DNA of 64,000 bases, taken from contig NZ_CP039433.1 in NCBI RefSeq assembly GCF_005484805.1, forward strand, positions 40,494-104,493. The letters are read 5' to 3'. Below the pieces are notes generated by a model. The model did not search any database, had not been told where the DNA came from, and was given only the letters and a program-made list of their open reading frames with translations. How positions within the stretch are numbered: the stretch's first letter is position 1; each line of letters begins with the position of its first letter. Source of the DNA: Rhodococcus sp. SGAir0479. Its GTDB lineage: Bacteria; Actinomycetota; Actinomycetes; Mycobacteriales; Mycobacteriaceae. The translations under genes were made by a program, and so were the position numbers. Below are positions 8,610 through 17,622 of this stretch, piece after piece.

Positions 8610-11600
8610 GTGATGACCGTCCACAAGCTCAGTGCTGGGGACGGCTACGTCTATCTCACGAAGCATGTTGCGGCCGGCGACGCGACCGAGTATCGCAAGG
8701 CTGACGCGGTCGACTACTACGTCGCGAAGGGCACCCCGCCGGGGATCTGGTGCGGAAAGCTCGCCGAGAAGGCCGGCGTGGAGGTCGGTACCGAAGTCAC
8801 CGAGGACGCAATGCGTTCGGTGTTCGGCGCGGCTCGCACCCCGAACGCCTTCGCTACCCGGCCCGGCAAGGGGTCGACGCTGGACGAGCGCCTCGACTGG
8901 TCTGAGAGCACTGCTCTCGGACGGGCGTTCTCCTGGTACGAGAACAGCCAGGAGTTCGTGAACGACGTCGAGGAGCGGTGCTCGGCGTACAAGGCCACTT
9001 ACGGCGAGTACCCGGATTCCGCTGCGCGGGCTGCGATCCAGCAGACCACCGCACGCAAGCATTTGCGGCGCGCCAAGGGCGACAAGGTCGACCTGATGAG
9101 CGACGAGGATGTCACCAAGTTCATCACCGAGCAGTACGCGAAGATGCGCCAACCGGTGGCCGGGTACGACCTGGTGTTCACGCCGGTGAAGTCGATCTCT
9201 CTGCTGTGGGGTCTCGGCGACGCCCAGGTGAAAGAGGCTGTCGAAGAGGCACATAAGCAGGCCGTCGACGAGGCCCTCGCCTGGATCGAGGACGAGGTGA
9301 TCTACACCCGTCGCGGGGCCGGCGGCGCCCGCAAGGTCAAGGCCGAGGGGCTGCTGATCGCACGGTTCGACCACTTCGACAACCGTGTCGGTGATCCGAA
9401 CCTGCACACCCATTCCGCGATCCTGAACCGGGTACTGGCAGAGGGAAAGTGGACGACGATCGACGGCCAGGTGCTCTACAAGGCGAACGTTGCTGCGTCG
9501 GAGCGCTACAACACGCGCGTCGCCGATCTGGTCGCGCGCAAGCTCGGCGTCACCTTCGCCCCGCGCCCCGATACCGCCGTCGGCAAGCAGCCGGTGTACG
9601 AGGTCGAGGGCATCCCCGTAGGGCTGCTCGAGGAGTTCTCGCGGCGCGCCCAGATCGAGGATCGACAGGCCGAACTCGCACGCGAGTACAAGGACAAGTA
9701 CGGCAAGAACCCGCCGAAGAAGGTGCAGTACGCGCAGGCGCAGCAGGCGACGCTGGACACCAGGAACGCGAAGAACCCGCCACGATCGTTGGCGGAGTTG
9801 CGCGCCGAGTGGCGCGAGCGCGCGTCCGCGATTCTCGCGGGCTCCGACCCCAGCACGCTGGTCAACGAGGTGCAGTCCGGTCGCGATCGGCGGCCTGCGT
9901 TCTACGCCCCGCAGCTGCCTGCTCTCGTGCAGGAAGTGACCGACGATCTTTCGCGCAAGGTCGGTTCGTGGACCGTCTTCTCTCTGCAGGCCGAGATTCA
10001 GCGTCGGCTGCGAGAGTTCAGTTTCGCGGGCGAGATGGACGTCAACGAGTACGTCTCGGACGCGGTCGATCTCGCCGTCCGCGACTACTGCCTTCCTACC
10101 TTCACCGAGGTCTACGACGCGCCGGAGAGTGTCAGCGAACGCGTCGAGCGTGGGCTGCGACGAATGGTCGACGTCGATCGGGCAGAGATGCGATACACCG
10201 CGCAGGCGGTGCTCGACGCCGAAGAGTTCATGCGTGACAACGCGGAGATCGACGACGAGCACACCGTCGCCGAACGCGTCATCCGCCGACAGATCCGACG
10301 AGCGGAGAAGAAGGCCGGACACACCCTCGGATCCGACCAGATCGCGATGGTCGAGCACTTCCTCACTGCGAGGAAGAAGGTCGCCGTTGCTGTCGGTGCG
10401 GCGGGCGCCGGCAAGACCACCGCGGCGACAGTGATCGCCCGCGCATGGGAAGACACCAACGGAAAGGTGGTCGCCCTCGGGCCGTCGGCCCGTGCTGCAG
10501 AGGTGCTCGGGGAGGAGATTTCCGTCGAGGGACGCACGATCGCGGATGTGCTCACCCGCGCCCGCGTCGGCATCCCGACCGGCATCGACAGTGGCGATCT
10601 TCTGCTCGTCGACGAGGCCGGTATGGCCTCTGCTCGCGACCTCGCGGACCTCACCCGCATCGCGATGGAGGCCGGCGCAGTCGTCCGCCTGCTCGGTGAT
10701 CCCCAGCAGCTCGCCTCCGTCGAAGCTGGCGGTGTTCTGCGTGATCTGGCCGAACGAACCGACGCCCCGTTCCTCGAACAGGTTCACCGGTTCAAGACCG
10801 AGGGCGAAGCCGAGGCCAGCCTGCTTCTGCGTTCCGGAGCCGACAACGCGCTCGACTGGTACGAGCGCCGTGACCGCATCCGTGACGGAATGCGGCACGA
10901 GCTGCCCGACATGGTTTTTGACGCGTACGTCGCCGATGTCGAGGCCGACAAGGTTGCCCTCATGGTCGCCCCGACGAACGACCTGGTCCGCGAACTCAAC
11001 ATCAAGGCCGCCGCGTACTACCGCGCCAACGGCACCGTCACCGGACCCGGAGTCGTTCTTGCGGACGGACTCGAAGCCGCTGTCGGCGACGTCGTCGTCA
11101 CCCGCAAGAACAACAGCAAGTACGTCGTGAAGGACGCCGACGGACAACGTGCCGGGCGCGTGAAGAACGGTGACCTGTGGACCGTCTCCGAGATCGGTGA
11201 GGACGGTTCACTGCGCCTGCGGAACAACGTCTCCGACGGCGAGGTGACGGTCGCAGCCGACTACATCACCGACAACGTCCAACTCGGCTACGCAACGACG
11301 GTGCACCGTTCGCAGGGCATGACCGTCGGTAGCTGTCACGTTCTCGCGGCCGCGAACATGGACCGCCAGTCGCTGTACGTCGCGATGACTCGCGGCAAGA
11401 ACACGAACATCGTCTACGCCGCCAACGATGAGCTACCCGACTGGGACTTCGAGCATCGGCCAGACGAGCATCCGGCCGCGATCGACCTTCTCAACAAGAT
11501 CGTCGCCCGCGACGGTTCGCAGCGAACCGTGCACCAGATGATCGAGGACGAGCAGCGCCAAGCCGCGTCGTGGGACCGACTGCGCAGCACCCACAACCTC

Positions 11601-12866
11601 GCGGCCGGCGCGCTCTACGAGAATCTGACCGAGAACCTGCTCGGCGAGATCCTCACCGAGCGCCAGTTCTCGTGGGTCCACCAGCTCGGCGGCTGGGACA
11701 AAATCGTCGAGATCGTCGCGCAGTCCGAAACCTTCGGCTGGGACACCCGCGCCTTGTTGTCGGATGCGGCCGCGGCGATGCGCGCCGCCGGAAAGGCGGG
11801 CGAGCTCGACAGCGAGAATCGCGCTCCCGGCCGCGTGATGGCCGATGCCCTGCAGGCTGCGACGAGCCGCGAGAACAGTATCCCCCTCCCCCGCACTCGC
11901 ACCGACGCGGTAGCCGGATACTCGGTGCCGGCCCTGAGCGAGGCTGCGGCCGAAACCGATCCGATCCTCGCCGCCTTCGTCCGATCGCAACAGCAGCAGA
12001 TGCACGCGTTCGTCGACGCGTACACGACCGCGGCGATCGCCGAGAACGCCGCATGGGTGACGGCAATGGGCGACCCAGGGACGGACTCGCGGAAGATCGC
12101 GATGTGGGAGAAGGCGGTGCGCGAGGTCGCGCTCTCCCGCGTCAAGAACTCCGCGCCAGCCGACGAAGCCGACCCCGTGGCGTACCTGGCCGAGGCGCGC
12201 GCCGAGCAGATCACACGAGTGATCGACAGGGTGCAGTCCGCACCGGCTCGACGCTCCCCCTACGCCGATCACACCACGGCCGAACTCGCGGCCGCGCGTG
12301 AATCGAGTAAGCGGCGGATCGGCGAGACCCGGACCCTTATCGCTCTGGCGAGGCAGGAGCTCGACCGCGCACAGGGCAAGGATTCAGGCACCGCGGCCGT
12401 CGATTCCACGGTCGCGGCCGTCGCGGCGGACGAGCAGAAGATCCACGCCGTGCGGCAGGCCCGGGAAGACCTGGAACTGCTGCGCCGCTCCGGTGTCACC
12501 ACTCGCGATCAGCTCGACAGCGCCGCCCGGGCGGTATCGGCCGCAGAGGCCACTGCGCCGCCGGAACGCCGTTGGCCCGTGATCGAGAGGTCCGCACAGT
12601 CGAATCGTGCGATCGCTGCGCAACGCGACCGCGCCCACGTGACGGACGAGCGCGTCGTCGGAAAGCTCAACGACCGCATCGCCCGCTTGGAGACGTCGCT
12701 GTCGGCCGAGCGCGGGCACCTCAAGTCGATCGACACGGAGATCGAGCGCCGTGACGGCTCCGGCAGGCGCGACGCTCGCGGCCCGCAGCGACCCACAGGG
12801 CCGCCGATCGCGCGCGAAGAGGCTCCGCGCGTCGACCGCGATCACGGACCAGACCTGGATATGTGA
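8610..12866 (+). CDS. traA: MobF-family relaxase-helicase (TraA/TrwC-type)
   Basis: 1418 residues. The N-terminus (MTVHKLSAGDGYVYLTKHV) and candidate catalytic tyrosines (EYRKADAVDYYVAKG, residues 27-37) fit MobF relaxases; the metal-binding triad is HFDNRVGDPNLHTH (His near 254, 265, 267). The second half is a RecD/TraI-type helicase: Walker A GAAGAGKTT near residue 600, LLLVDEAGMAS, LLGDPQQLAS, and the late motifs TVHRSQGMT and YVAMTRGK. The protein would nick at oriT, stay bound to the 5' end and unwind the strand for export. I take GTG 8610 (ATG follows directly) because CATAAT at 8597-8602 lies 7 nt upstream, a leaderless arrangement with no Shine-Dalgarno. The C-terminal 400 residues are helical and not recognised. 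Confidence 0.93.
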   Translation: MMTVHKLSAGDGYVYLTKHVAAGDATEYRKADAVDYYVAKGTPPGIWCGKLAEKAGVEVGTEVTEDAMRSVFGAARTPNAFATRPGKGSTLDERLDWSESTALGRAFSWYENSQEFVNDVEERCSAYKATYGEYPDSAARAAIQQTTARKHLRRAKGDKVDLMSDEDVTKFITEQYAKMRQPVAGYDLVFTPVKSISLLWGLGDAQVKEAVEEAHKQAVDEALAWIEDEVIYTRRGAGGARKVKAEGLLIARFDHFDNRVGDPNLHTHSAILNRVLAEGKWTTIDGQVLYKANVAASERYNTRVADLVARKLGVTFAPRPDTAVGKQPVYEVEGIPVGLLEEFSRRAQIEDRQAELAREYKDKYGKNPPKKVQYAQAQQATLDTRNAKNPPRSLAELRAEWRERASAILAGSDPSTLVNEVQSGRDRRPAFYAPQLPALVQEVTDDLSRKVGSWTVFSLQAEIQRRLREFSFAGEMDVNEYVSDAVDLAVRDYCLPTFTEVYDAPESVSERVERGLRRMVDVDRAEMRYTAQAVLDAEEFMRDNAEIDDEHTVAERVIRRQIRRAEKKAGHTLGSDQIAMVEHFLTARKKVAVAVGAAGAGKTTAATVIARAWEDTNGKVVALGPSARAAEVLGEEISVEGRTIADVLTRARVGIPTGIDSGDLLLVDEAGMASARDLADLTRIAMEAGAVVRLLGDPQQLASVEAGGVLRDLAERTDAPFLEQVHRFKTEGEAEASLLLRSGADNALDWYERRDRIRDGMRHELPDMVFDAYVADVEADKVALMVAPTNDLVRELNIKAAAYYRANGTVTGPGVVLADGLEAAVGDVVVTRKNNSKYVVKDADGQRAGRVKNGDLWTVSEIGEDGSLRLRNNVSDGEVTVAADYITDNVQLGYATTVHRSQGMTVGSCHVLAAANMDRQSLYVAMTRGKNTNIVYAANDELPDWDFEHRPDEHPAAIDLLNKIVARDGSQRTVHQMIEDEQRQAASWDRLRSTHNLAAGALYENLTENLLGEILTERQFSWVHQLGGWDKIVEIVAQSETFGWDTRALLSDAAAAMRAAGKAGELDSENRAPGRVMADALQAATSRENSIPLPRTRTDAVAGYSVPALSEAAAETDPILAAFVRSQQQQMHAFVDAYTTAAIAENAAWVTAMGDPGTDSRKIAMWEKAVREVALSRVKNSAPADEADPVAYLAEARAEQITRVIDRVQSAPARRSPYADHTTAELAAARESSKRRIGETRTLIALARQELDRAQGKDSGTAAVDSTVAAVAADEQKIHAVRQAREDLELLRRSGVTTRDQLDSAARAVSAAEATAPPERRWPVIERSAQSNRAIAAQRDRAHVTDERVVGKLNDRIARLETSLSAERGHLKSIDTEIERRDGSGRRDARGPQRPTGPPIAREEAPRVDRDHGPDLDM

Positions 12867-12915
12867 GATCACCGGATCCTCGCCAGAACGCGAGGGGGGA
12901 ACGAGGAGAGACGAC

Positions 12916-13968
12916 ATGGCTGACAACGACAACAAGCGCCGATTCGGTCGACCGCAACGGGCCCGCGCGGTCGACCCGGGACCGGATGGAGCGGCGGCGC
13001 CGCAGCCGGACTGGGCGCAGCCAGCGCGCCCGGCGCACGAGCAGGCTCACCAGGACGTCGTGGATGTCGCTGGATTCCTCTCGAAGGTCGACCGTGCTCG
13101 CGCGCAGGGCCGCTCGGTGCCAAAGCCCCAGCCGATGCGCGAGGTGCTCGGCGCGTTCCACAGCTCGCCCCGGGACCAGACACGGGTTCAAGTTCTCGCC
13201 GCGGCCGCGACCGCTCGCCACCTCGAGGGGGCGCAGTCCGCGAACGCGCAACGCTGGGAGCGGCTGGCGCGGGAGAACGCCGACCGGCTCGAAGCTCTGC
13301 GCCGTCAACAGCACCACCGTGAGCAGGTCGCGTACCAGGCGGCGCGGATGAGTCCGGAACAGATTCAGCAGCGTGACGCGCAACGATCGGCCTCCGAAAC
13401 CGAGTCCGACAAGCGCGCGTTCGACGCCGCGGCCGCAATTGCGCTCGGCTACGTCGCAGCCCGAGGACTTCCTCCATTCGACAGACTGGCCGCGCTGTCC
13501 GCCGAGCATCTCGACGTCCCCGCGCAGGAGCCGACCTTCGAGGTCGACGAGGAACCCACCGCCGACGTGCAGTCCGACCCGTCCGCCAGCCCAGATCTCG
13601 AACAGGGCCCCGCCGCTGATGAAGCGGTGGACATATCAGCGGACCTCGAACCGGTGGCCCCACCGGAAGCGGGCGGTGCATCCGCACTGAACAAGCTGGG
13701 GCCGGAGCTCGAACGCGCCGGCCGCGGCCTGGCGAGCGCGATCGGAGCCACGCACGGCGACGATGAAGTCGCGCCGAACCTTTCCCCGGTCCATCTGCCA
13801 CAGGTCACCGACGAACTTCTCGGCGCCCTGCGCGCTGCGCAGCTAGGGCATCCGCGGTCCGTGACCGAGATGCTCAACATCGAGCGCGAACCCGACCAGA
13901 ACAACGAGGCCGCGTTCGTTCCCGATATGGGCGTCGAACGCGACCACTCGATGACAGCCGACATGTAG
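12916..13968 (+). CDS. Relaxase-linked protein with a GHPRS tail motif
   Basis: 350 residues, 49 bp after the relaxase, with Shine-Dalgarno GAGGAGAG. Not recognised. It begins with a basic, proline-rich segment, has a central charged helical region (QRWERLARENADRLEALRRQ and following, roughly residues 110-160), an acidic linker, and a C-terminal helix GALRAAQLGHPRSVTEML. That tail closely resembles the tail of the Fic toxin. Position suggests a relaxosome accessory protein or a substrate of the secretion system. Predicted cytoplasmic: no signal or membrane segment. Confidence 0.7.
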   Translation: MADNDNKRRFGRPQRARAVDPGPDGAAAPQPDWAQPARPAHEQAHQDVVDVAGFLSKVDRARAQGRSVPKPQPMREVLGAFHSSPRDQTRVQVLAAAATARHLEGAQSANAQRWERLARENADRLEALRRQQHHREQVAYQAARMSPEQIQQRDAQRSASETESDKRAFDAAAAIALGYVAARGLPPFDRLAALSAEHLDVPAQEPTFEVDEEPTADVQSDPSASPDLEQGPAADEAVDISADLEPVAPPEAGGASALNKLGPELERAGRGLASAIGATHGDDEVAPNLSPVHLPQVTDELLGALRAAQLGHPRSVTEMLNIEREPDQNNEAAFVPDMGVERDHSMTADM

Positions 13969-14123
13969 GCCCGGCCATTTAGTGAATCGCTGGGGCTTGA
14001 AGCTGGGAACGCGGCAGCAACCGACGCGGACGGGCGGGCGGGGAGTCCGAGATTGCTTGCAACTTTGCCGAGAACCTCTTCGTCTCTGCCCGCGGGTTCT
14101 TCCTACGGGCGCGGGAGGCCCAG

Positions 14124-14152
14124 TTGAATACTGATTCGATGTTTGTCAATAT
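14124..14152 (+). promoter_or_regulatory. Leaderless promoter of the ars operon
   Basis: TTGAAT (14124-14129), a 17-bp spacer and CAATAT (14147-14152) precede ATG 14159 by 6 nt, so the mRNA would begin at or by the start codon. The region 14124-14160 is AT-rich compared with its surroundings, and direct TCGATGT/ATGTCGAT halves (near 14136 and 14159) could serve ArsR. Confidence 0.6.
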
Positions 14153-14158
14153 TGGCGT

Positions 14159-14560
14159 ATGTCGATACAGGATGGCCGAGGTGAAACGGCCTGCTGCTCG
14201 CCGCTGATGAGGGAACCCCTGACTGAGGATTGGGCTGGGGACCTGGCCCGGATGTTCAAGGCGATCGGCGATCCGGTGCGTCTGCGGATGCTGAGTCTGA
14301 TCGCGAGCCACGAGGGCGGGGAGAGCTGCGTCTGCGACATCTCGCCGGCGTTCGAGCTGTCCCAGCCGACGATCTCGCATCACCTGAAGGTGCTGCGTGA
14401 GGCCGGTTTGCTCGATTGTGAGCGGCGCGGCACGTGGGTGTACTACCGGGTGATCCCGTCTGCGCTCGCGCAACTGTCGGCGGTGCTGTGCCCCGAAGCG
14501 GGTGTCGTCGAGGGCTCGGCCTGCGTGCCCGACGCCACGGTCGTGGAGGTGGCTCGGTGA
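14159..14560 (+). CDS. arsR: ArsR-family arsenic-responsive repressor
   Basis: 133 residues with the SmtB/ArsR winged helix: KAIGDPVRLRML, then the recognition segment LSQPTISHHLKVLREAGLLDCERRG and the wing TWVYYRV. Candidate As(III) ligands are the N-terminal pair C12/C13 and C57/C59 (ESCVCD). It heads a plus-strand operon arsR-acr3-arsC-arsO-arsC. Its stop overlaps the GTG of acr3 (GTGA). There is no Shine-Dalgarno; the start fits the leaderless promoter just upstream. An internal ATG at 14207 is possible but would remove the cysteine pair. Confidence 0.93.
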   Translation: MSIQDGRGETACCSPLMREPLTEDWAGDLARMFKAIGDPVRLRMLSLIASHEGGESCVCDISPAFELSQPTISHHLKVLREAGLLDCERRGTWVYYRVIPSALAQLSAVLCPEAGVVEGSACVPDATVVEVAR

Positions 14561-15654
14561 CCGAGACGACGACGCACCCGGCCGTCGTGGGCAAGCTCTC
14601 CGCCCTCGACCGGTTCCTGCCGGTGTGGATCGGGGTGGCGATGGTCGCCGGCCTGCTCCTGGGCCGGATGATCCCGGGTCTCGGGGACACCCTGAGCACG
14701 GTCGAGATCGACGGCATCTCGCTGCCGATCGCCCTCGGCCTGCTGATCATGATGTATCCGGTACTGGCGAAGGTCCGCTACGACCGACTCGACACCGTCA
14801 CCGGCGACCGCAAACTCCTCCTCGGGTCTTTGCTGCTGAACTGGGTACTCGGCCCGGCGCTGATGTTCGCGCTCGCCTGGATCTTCCTGCCCGACCTGCC
14901 CGAATACCGGACCGGGCTGATCATCGTCGGCCTGGCCCGCTGCATCGCAATGGTCATCATCTGGAACGACCTCGCGTGCGGCGACCGGGAGGCCGCCGCG
15001 GTGCTGGTGGCGATCAACTCGGTGTTCCAGGTGATCATGTTCGCCGTGCTCGGCTGGTTCTACCTCTCGGTCCTGCCGGGCTGGCTGGGGCTTGAGCAGA
15101 CCACGATCGACACCTCCCCGTGGCAGATCGCCAAGTCGGTGCTGATCTTCCTCGGCATCCCGCTGCTCGCAGGCTTCCTGACCCGCCACTACGGCGAGAA
15201 AGCCAAGGGCCGCACCTGGTACGAGCAGAAGTTCCTGCCCCGGATCGGGCCGGGGGCGCTCTACGGGCTGCTGTTCACGATCGTGATTCTCTTCGCGTTG
15301 CAGGGCGAGCAGATCACCTCGCGGCCGATGGATGTGGTGCGGATCGCGATCCCGCTGCTGGCGTACTTCGCGATCATGTGGGGCGGCGGCTACCTGCTCG
15401 GAGCCGGCATGGGTCTCGGCTACGAGCGCACCACCACGCTCGCTTTCACCGCCGCCGGCAACAACTTCGAGCTTGCGATCGCCGTGGCGATCGCCACCTA
15501 CGGCGCCACCTCCGGGCAGGCGCTGGCCGGGGTCGTCGGCCCACTGATCGAGGTGCCGGTCCTCGTCGGCCTGGTCTATGTCTCCCTCGCGCTACGCGTA
15601 CGCTTCACTCCACCCGCAACCACCGCCCGTCCGGCGGCAGTGAAGGAGCCGTGA
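14557..15654 (+). CDS. acr3: Acr3-type arsenite efflux permease
   Basis: 365 residues, the usual Acr3 length, with about ten membrane segments. Diagnostic stretches are LLIMMYPVLAKVRYDRL, ARCIAMVIIWNDLACGD (the conserved functional cysteine is C129) and GNNFELAIAVAIATYG with its conserved Glu. Acr3 exports As(III) across the plasma membrane using the proton gradient. The GTG start overlaps the arsR stop, so it is translationally coupled. Stop TGA 15652-15654 is followed 5 nt later by arsC. Confidence 0.95.
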   Translation: MTETTTHPAVVGKLSALDRFLPVWIGVAMVAGLLLGRMIPGLGDTLSTVEIDGISLPIALGLLIMMYPVLAKVRYDRLDTVTGDRKLLLGSLLLNWVLGPALMFALAWIFLPDLPEYRTGLIIVGLARCIAMVIIWNDLACGDREAAAVLVAINSVFQVIMFAVLGWFYLSVLPGWLGLEQTTIDTSPWQIAKSVLIFLGIPLLAGFLTRHYGEKAKGRTWYEQKFLPRIGPGALYGLLFTIVILFALQGEQITSRPMDVVRIAIPLLAYFAIMWGGGYLLGAGMGLGYERTTTLAFTAAGNNFELAIAVAIATYGATSGQALAGVVGPLIEVPVLVGLVYVSLALRVRFTPPATTARPAAVKEP

Positions 15655-15659
15655 GAACC

Positions 15660-16073
15660 ATGGCCACCCCGTCCGTCCTGTTCGTCTGCGTCCACAACGC
15701 CGGCCGCTCCCAGATGGCCGCGGGCTTCCTGGCCCATCTGGCCGGTGACCGGATCGAGGTCCGCTCCGCCGGTAGCGCGCCCGCCGACCAGGTGAATCCG
15801 GCCGCGGTGGAGGCGATGGCCGAGGTCGGCATCGACATCTCCGCTCAGTCTCCGAAGATCCTGACTGTCGATGCCGTGCAGGCGTCAGATGTGGTGATCA
15901 CGATGGGGTGCGGTGACACCTGCCCGGTGTTCCCGGGCAAGTCCTACCGCGACTGGGTGCTCGACGACCCGGCAGGACAGGGCGTCGACGCGGTCCGCCC
16001 GATCCGCGACGAGATCCGCGCCAAGGTCGAGGCCCTGGTCGCCGAGCTGACCGCGCGGACCGCCGAGCGGTAA
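15660..16073 (+). CDS. arsC: Arsenate reductase, low-molecular-weight phosphatase fold
   Basis: 137 residues with the P-loop CVHNAGRSQMAAG (CX5RS, C10 and R16), followed by SAGS and the GCGDTCPVFPGK segment with two more cysteines. In actinobacteria these enzymes reduce As(V) to As(III) using mycothiol/mycoredoxin or an intramolecular cysteine cascade; the two extra cysteines favour a thioredoxin-type cascade, but this is inference. ATG 15660 is preferred over GTG 15651 because GAAGGAG is 11 nt upstream of the ATG and too close to the GTG. Confidence 0.93.
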   Translation: MATPSVLFVCVHNAGRSQMAAGFLAHLAGDRIEVRSAGSAPADQVNPAAVEAMAEVGIDISAQSPKILTVDAVQASDVVITMGCGDTCPVFPGKSYRDWVLDDPAGQGVDAVRPIRDEIRAKVEALVAELTARTAER

Positions 16074-16080
16074 CCGGCGA

Positions 16081-17133
16081 ATGTCGATGCCGACGAGCGT
16101 GGATGTGGGCGTGGTCGGCGGCGGGCAAGCGGGCCTGGCCGCCGGCTACTACCTGCGCCGGGCCGGGCACCGCTTCGTCATCCTCGACGACCAACCGGCC
16201 GCGGGCGGCGCGTGGCCGCGCATGTGGCCGTCGCTGCGGCTGTTCTCCCCGTCGCAGTTCGCGGCCCTTCCGGGGTGGCCCATGCCGCTGTGGCGGGACG
16301 GGTTCCCACCCGCCAGTCATGTCGTCGACTACCTCACCGCCTACGAGCAGCGCTATGACCTGCCGATCGAGCGGCCGGTGCGGGTGAGCGCGGTCCGCCG
16401 CGAAGGCCGCAACCTGCTGGTCGAGGCGGAGAATCGGATGTGGCGGGCCCGCAGGGTCATCAGCGCCACCGGAACCTGGCAGCAGCCCTTCTGGCCGATC
16501 TACCCCGGCGCCCGCACCTTCACCGGACGCCAGCTGCACACCGTCGACTACCGCACCCCGGACGAGTTCGCCGGCGCGGACGTCGTGGTCGTGGGCGGCG
16601 GCAACTCCGCCGCCCAGCTCGTCGCCGAGATCTCCACCGTCGCATCGACAACCTGGGTGACCACCCGGCCGCCGCGGTTCCTGCCCGATGGTGTCGACGG
16701 CCGGGCGCTGTTCGAGGTCGCTTCCCAGCGCGCCGCCGCCCTGGCCGCCGGACGGCCCGATCCAGGCGGGGTCGCCGCGCTCGGCGACATCGTGATGGTC
16801 CCGGAAGTCCTCGCCGCCCGCGAGCGCGGCGCCCTAACCGCGCAGCCGATGTTCGACCACCTCACCCCCGACGGTATCGCCTGGGGCGAGCGCCGCCAGC
16901 ACGCCGACGTCGTGTTGTGGGCCACCGGCTTCCGGCCCGCCCTTGCTCACCTGCGCCCACTACGACTGCGCGGCCACGACGGCGCCGTTCCCACCGCCGG
17001 CACCCGCGCCCTCAAGGAACCGCACCTGCACCTGCTCGGTTACGGCGACTGGACCGGGCCCGGATCGGCCACCATCCTCGGCGTCGGCCGCACCGCGAAA
17101 TCCGCTGTCGCCGAACTCGACCTCGACGACTGA
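16081..17133 (+). CDS. arsO: ArsO-like flavin-dependent monooxygenase/oxidoreductase
   Basis: 350 residues with two dinucleotide-binding motifs: GVVGGGQAGLAAG (FAD, residue 10 on) and VVVVGGGNSAAQLVAE (NADPH, about residue 170), and the late ATGF motif (LWATGFRPAL). It follows arsC by 7 nt in the same operon. Flavoproteins of this type are regular members of actinobacterial and other ars operons under the name ArsO, but their reaction is not firmly established; oxidation of an arsenical or a thiol/flavin redox role is proposed. Predicted cytoplasmic. Confidence 0.85.
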   Translation: MSMPTSVDVGVVGGGQAGLAAGYYLRRAGHRFVILDDQPAAGGAWPRMWPSLRLFSPSQFAALPGWPMPLWRDGFPPASHVVDYLTAYEQRYDLPIERPVRVSAVRREGRNLLVEAENRMWRARRVISATGTWQQPFWPIYPGARTFTGRQLHTVDYRTPDEFAGADVVVVGGGNSAAQLVAEISTVASTTWVTTRPPRFLPDGVDGRALFEVASQRAAALAAGRPDPGGVAALGDIVMVPEVLAARERGALTAQPMFDHLTPDGIAWGERRQHADVVLWATGFRPALAHLRPLRLRGHDGAVPTAGTRALKEPHLHLLGYGDWTGPGSATILGVGRTAKSAVAELDLDD

Positions 17134-17159
17134 CCCACACTTCTCGAAAGGACCCTGCG

Positions 17160-17567
17160 ATGAACGCACCCTCGGTGCTGTTCGTATGCGTGAAGAACGG
17201 CGGCAAGTCCCAGATGGCCGCCGGACTGATGCGCGCCGCCACCGGCGACCGCGTCGACGTCCACTCCGCCGGCACCAGACCCGCCGCCGCGATCAACGCG
17301 CTCTCGGCCGAAGCTCTACTCGAGGTCGGCGTCGACATCACCGGCGAAACCCCGAAAGCGATCGACCCACAGCTAGTTCGAGATGTCGATCTGGTCGTCA
17401 CCCTCGGCCGCGAAGCATCCGTCGACCCGGTCCCGGGCACCGCGTTCGAGAACTGGGACACCGACGAGCCGTCCGAGCGCGGCATCGACGGCATCGAGCG
17501 GATGCGGCTGGTCCGCGACGACATCGCCACCCGCGTCACCGACCTCGCTACTCGTCTACACCCCTGA
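17160..17567 (+). CDS. arsC: Second arsenate reductase-like protein with a Lys-variant P-loop
   Basis: 135 residues, same fold as the arsC at 15660, but the loop reads CVKNGGKSQMAAG: the phosphatase arginine of CX5R is a lysine. I recall mycothiol/mycoredoxin-coupled ArsC proteins of Corynebacterium with a similar GGKSQ loop, which would make this a working enzyme of that class rather than a broken copy. It has only one cysteine in the loop and none of the extra pair of its neighbour, which supports an external thiol reductant. GAAAGGA lies 6 nt before ATG 17160. Last gene of the plus-strand ars operon; a hairpin follows. Confidence 0.88.
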   Translation: MNAPSVLFVCVKNGGKSQMAAGLMRAATGDRVDVHSAGTRPAAAINALSAEALLEVGVDITGETPKAIDPQLVRDVDLVVTLGREASVDPVPGTAFENWDTDEPSERGIDGIERMRLVRDDIATRVTDLATRLHP

Positions 17568-17574
17568 AACACCC

Positions 17575-17606
17575 GTGTCGGCCGCCCCGGCTGGGGCGAC
17601 CGACAC
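17575..17606. terminator. Shared terminator between the convergent arsC and arsI genes
   Basis: GTGTCGGCCGCCCC (17575-17588) pairs with GGGGCGACCGACAC (17593-17606) with one mismatch around GGCT. It lies between two converging stops, so it can serve both. Confidence 0.75.
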
Positions 17607-17622
17607 ACAGGGCTCGCGGTGT

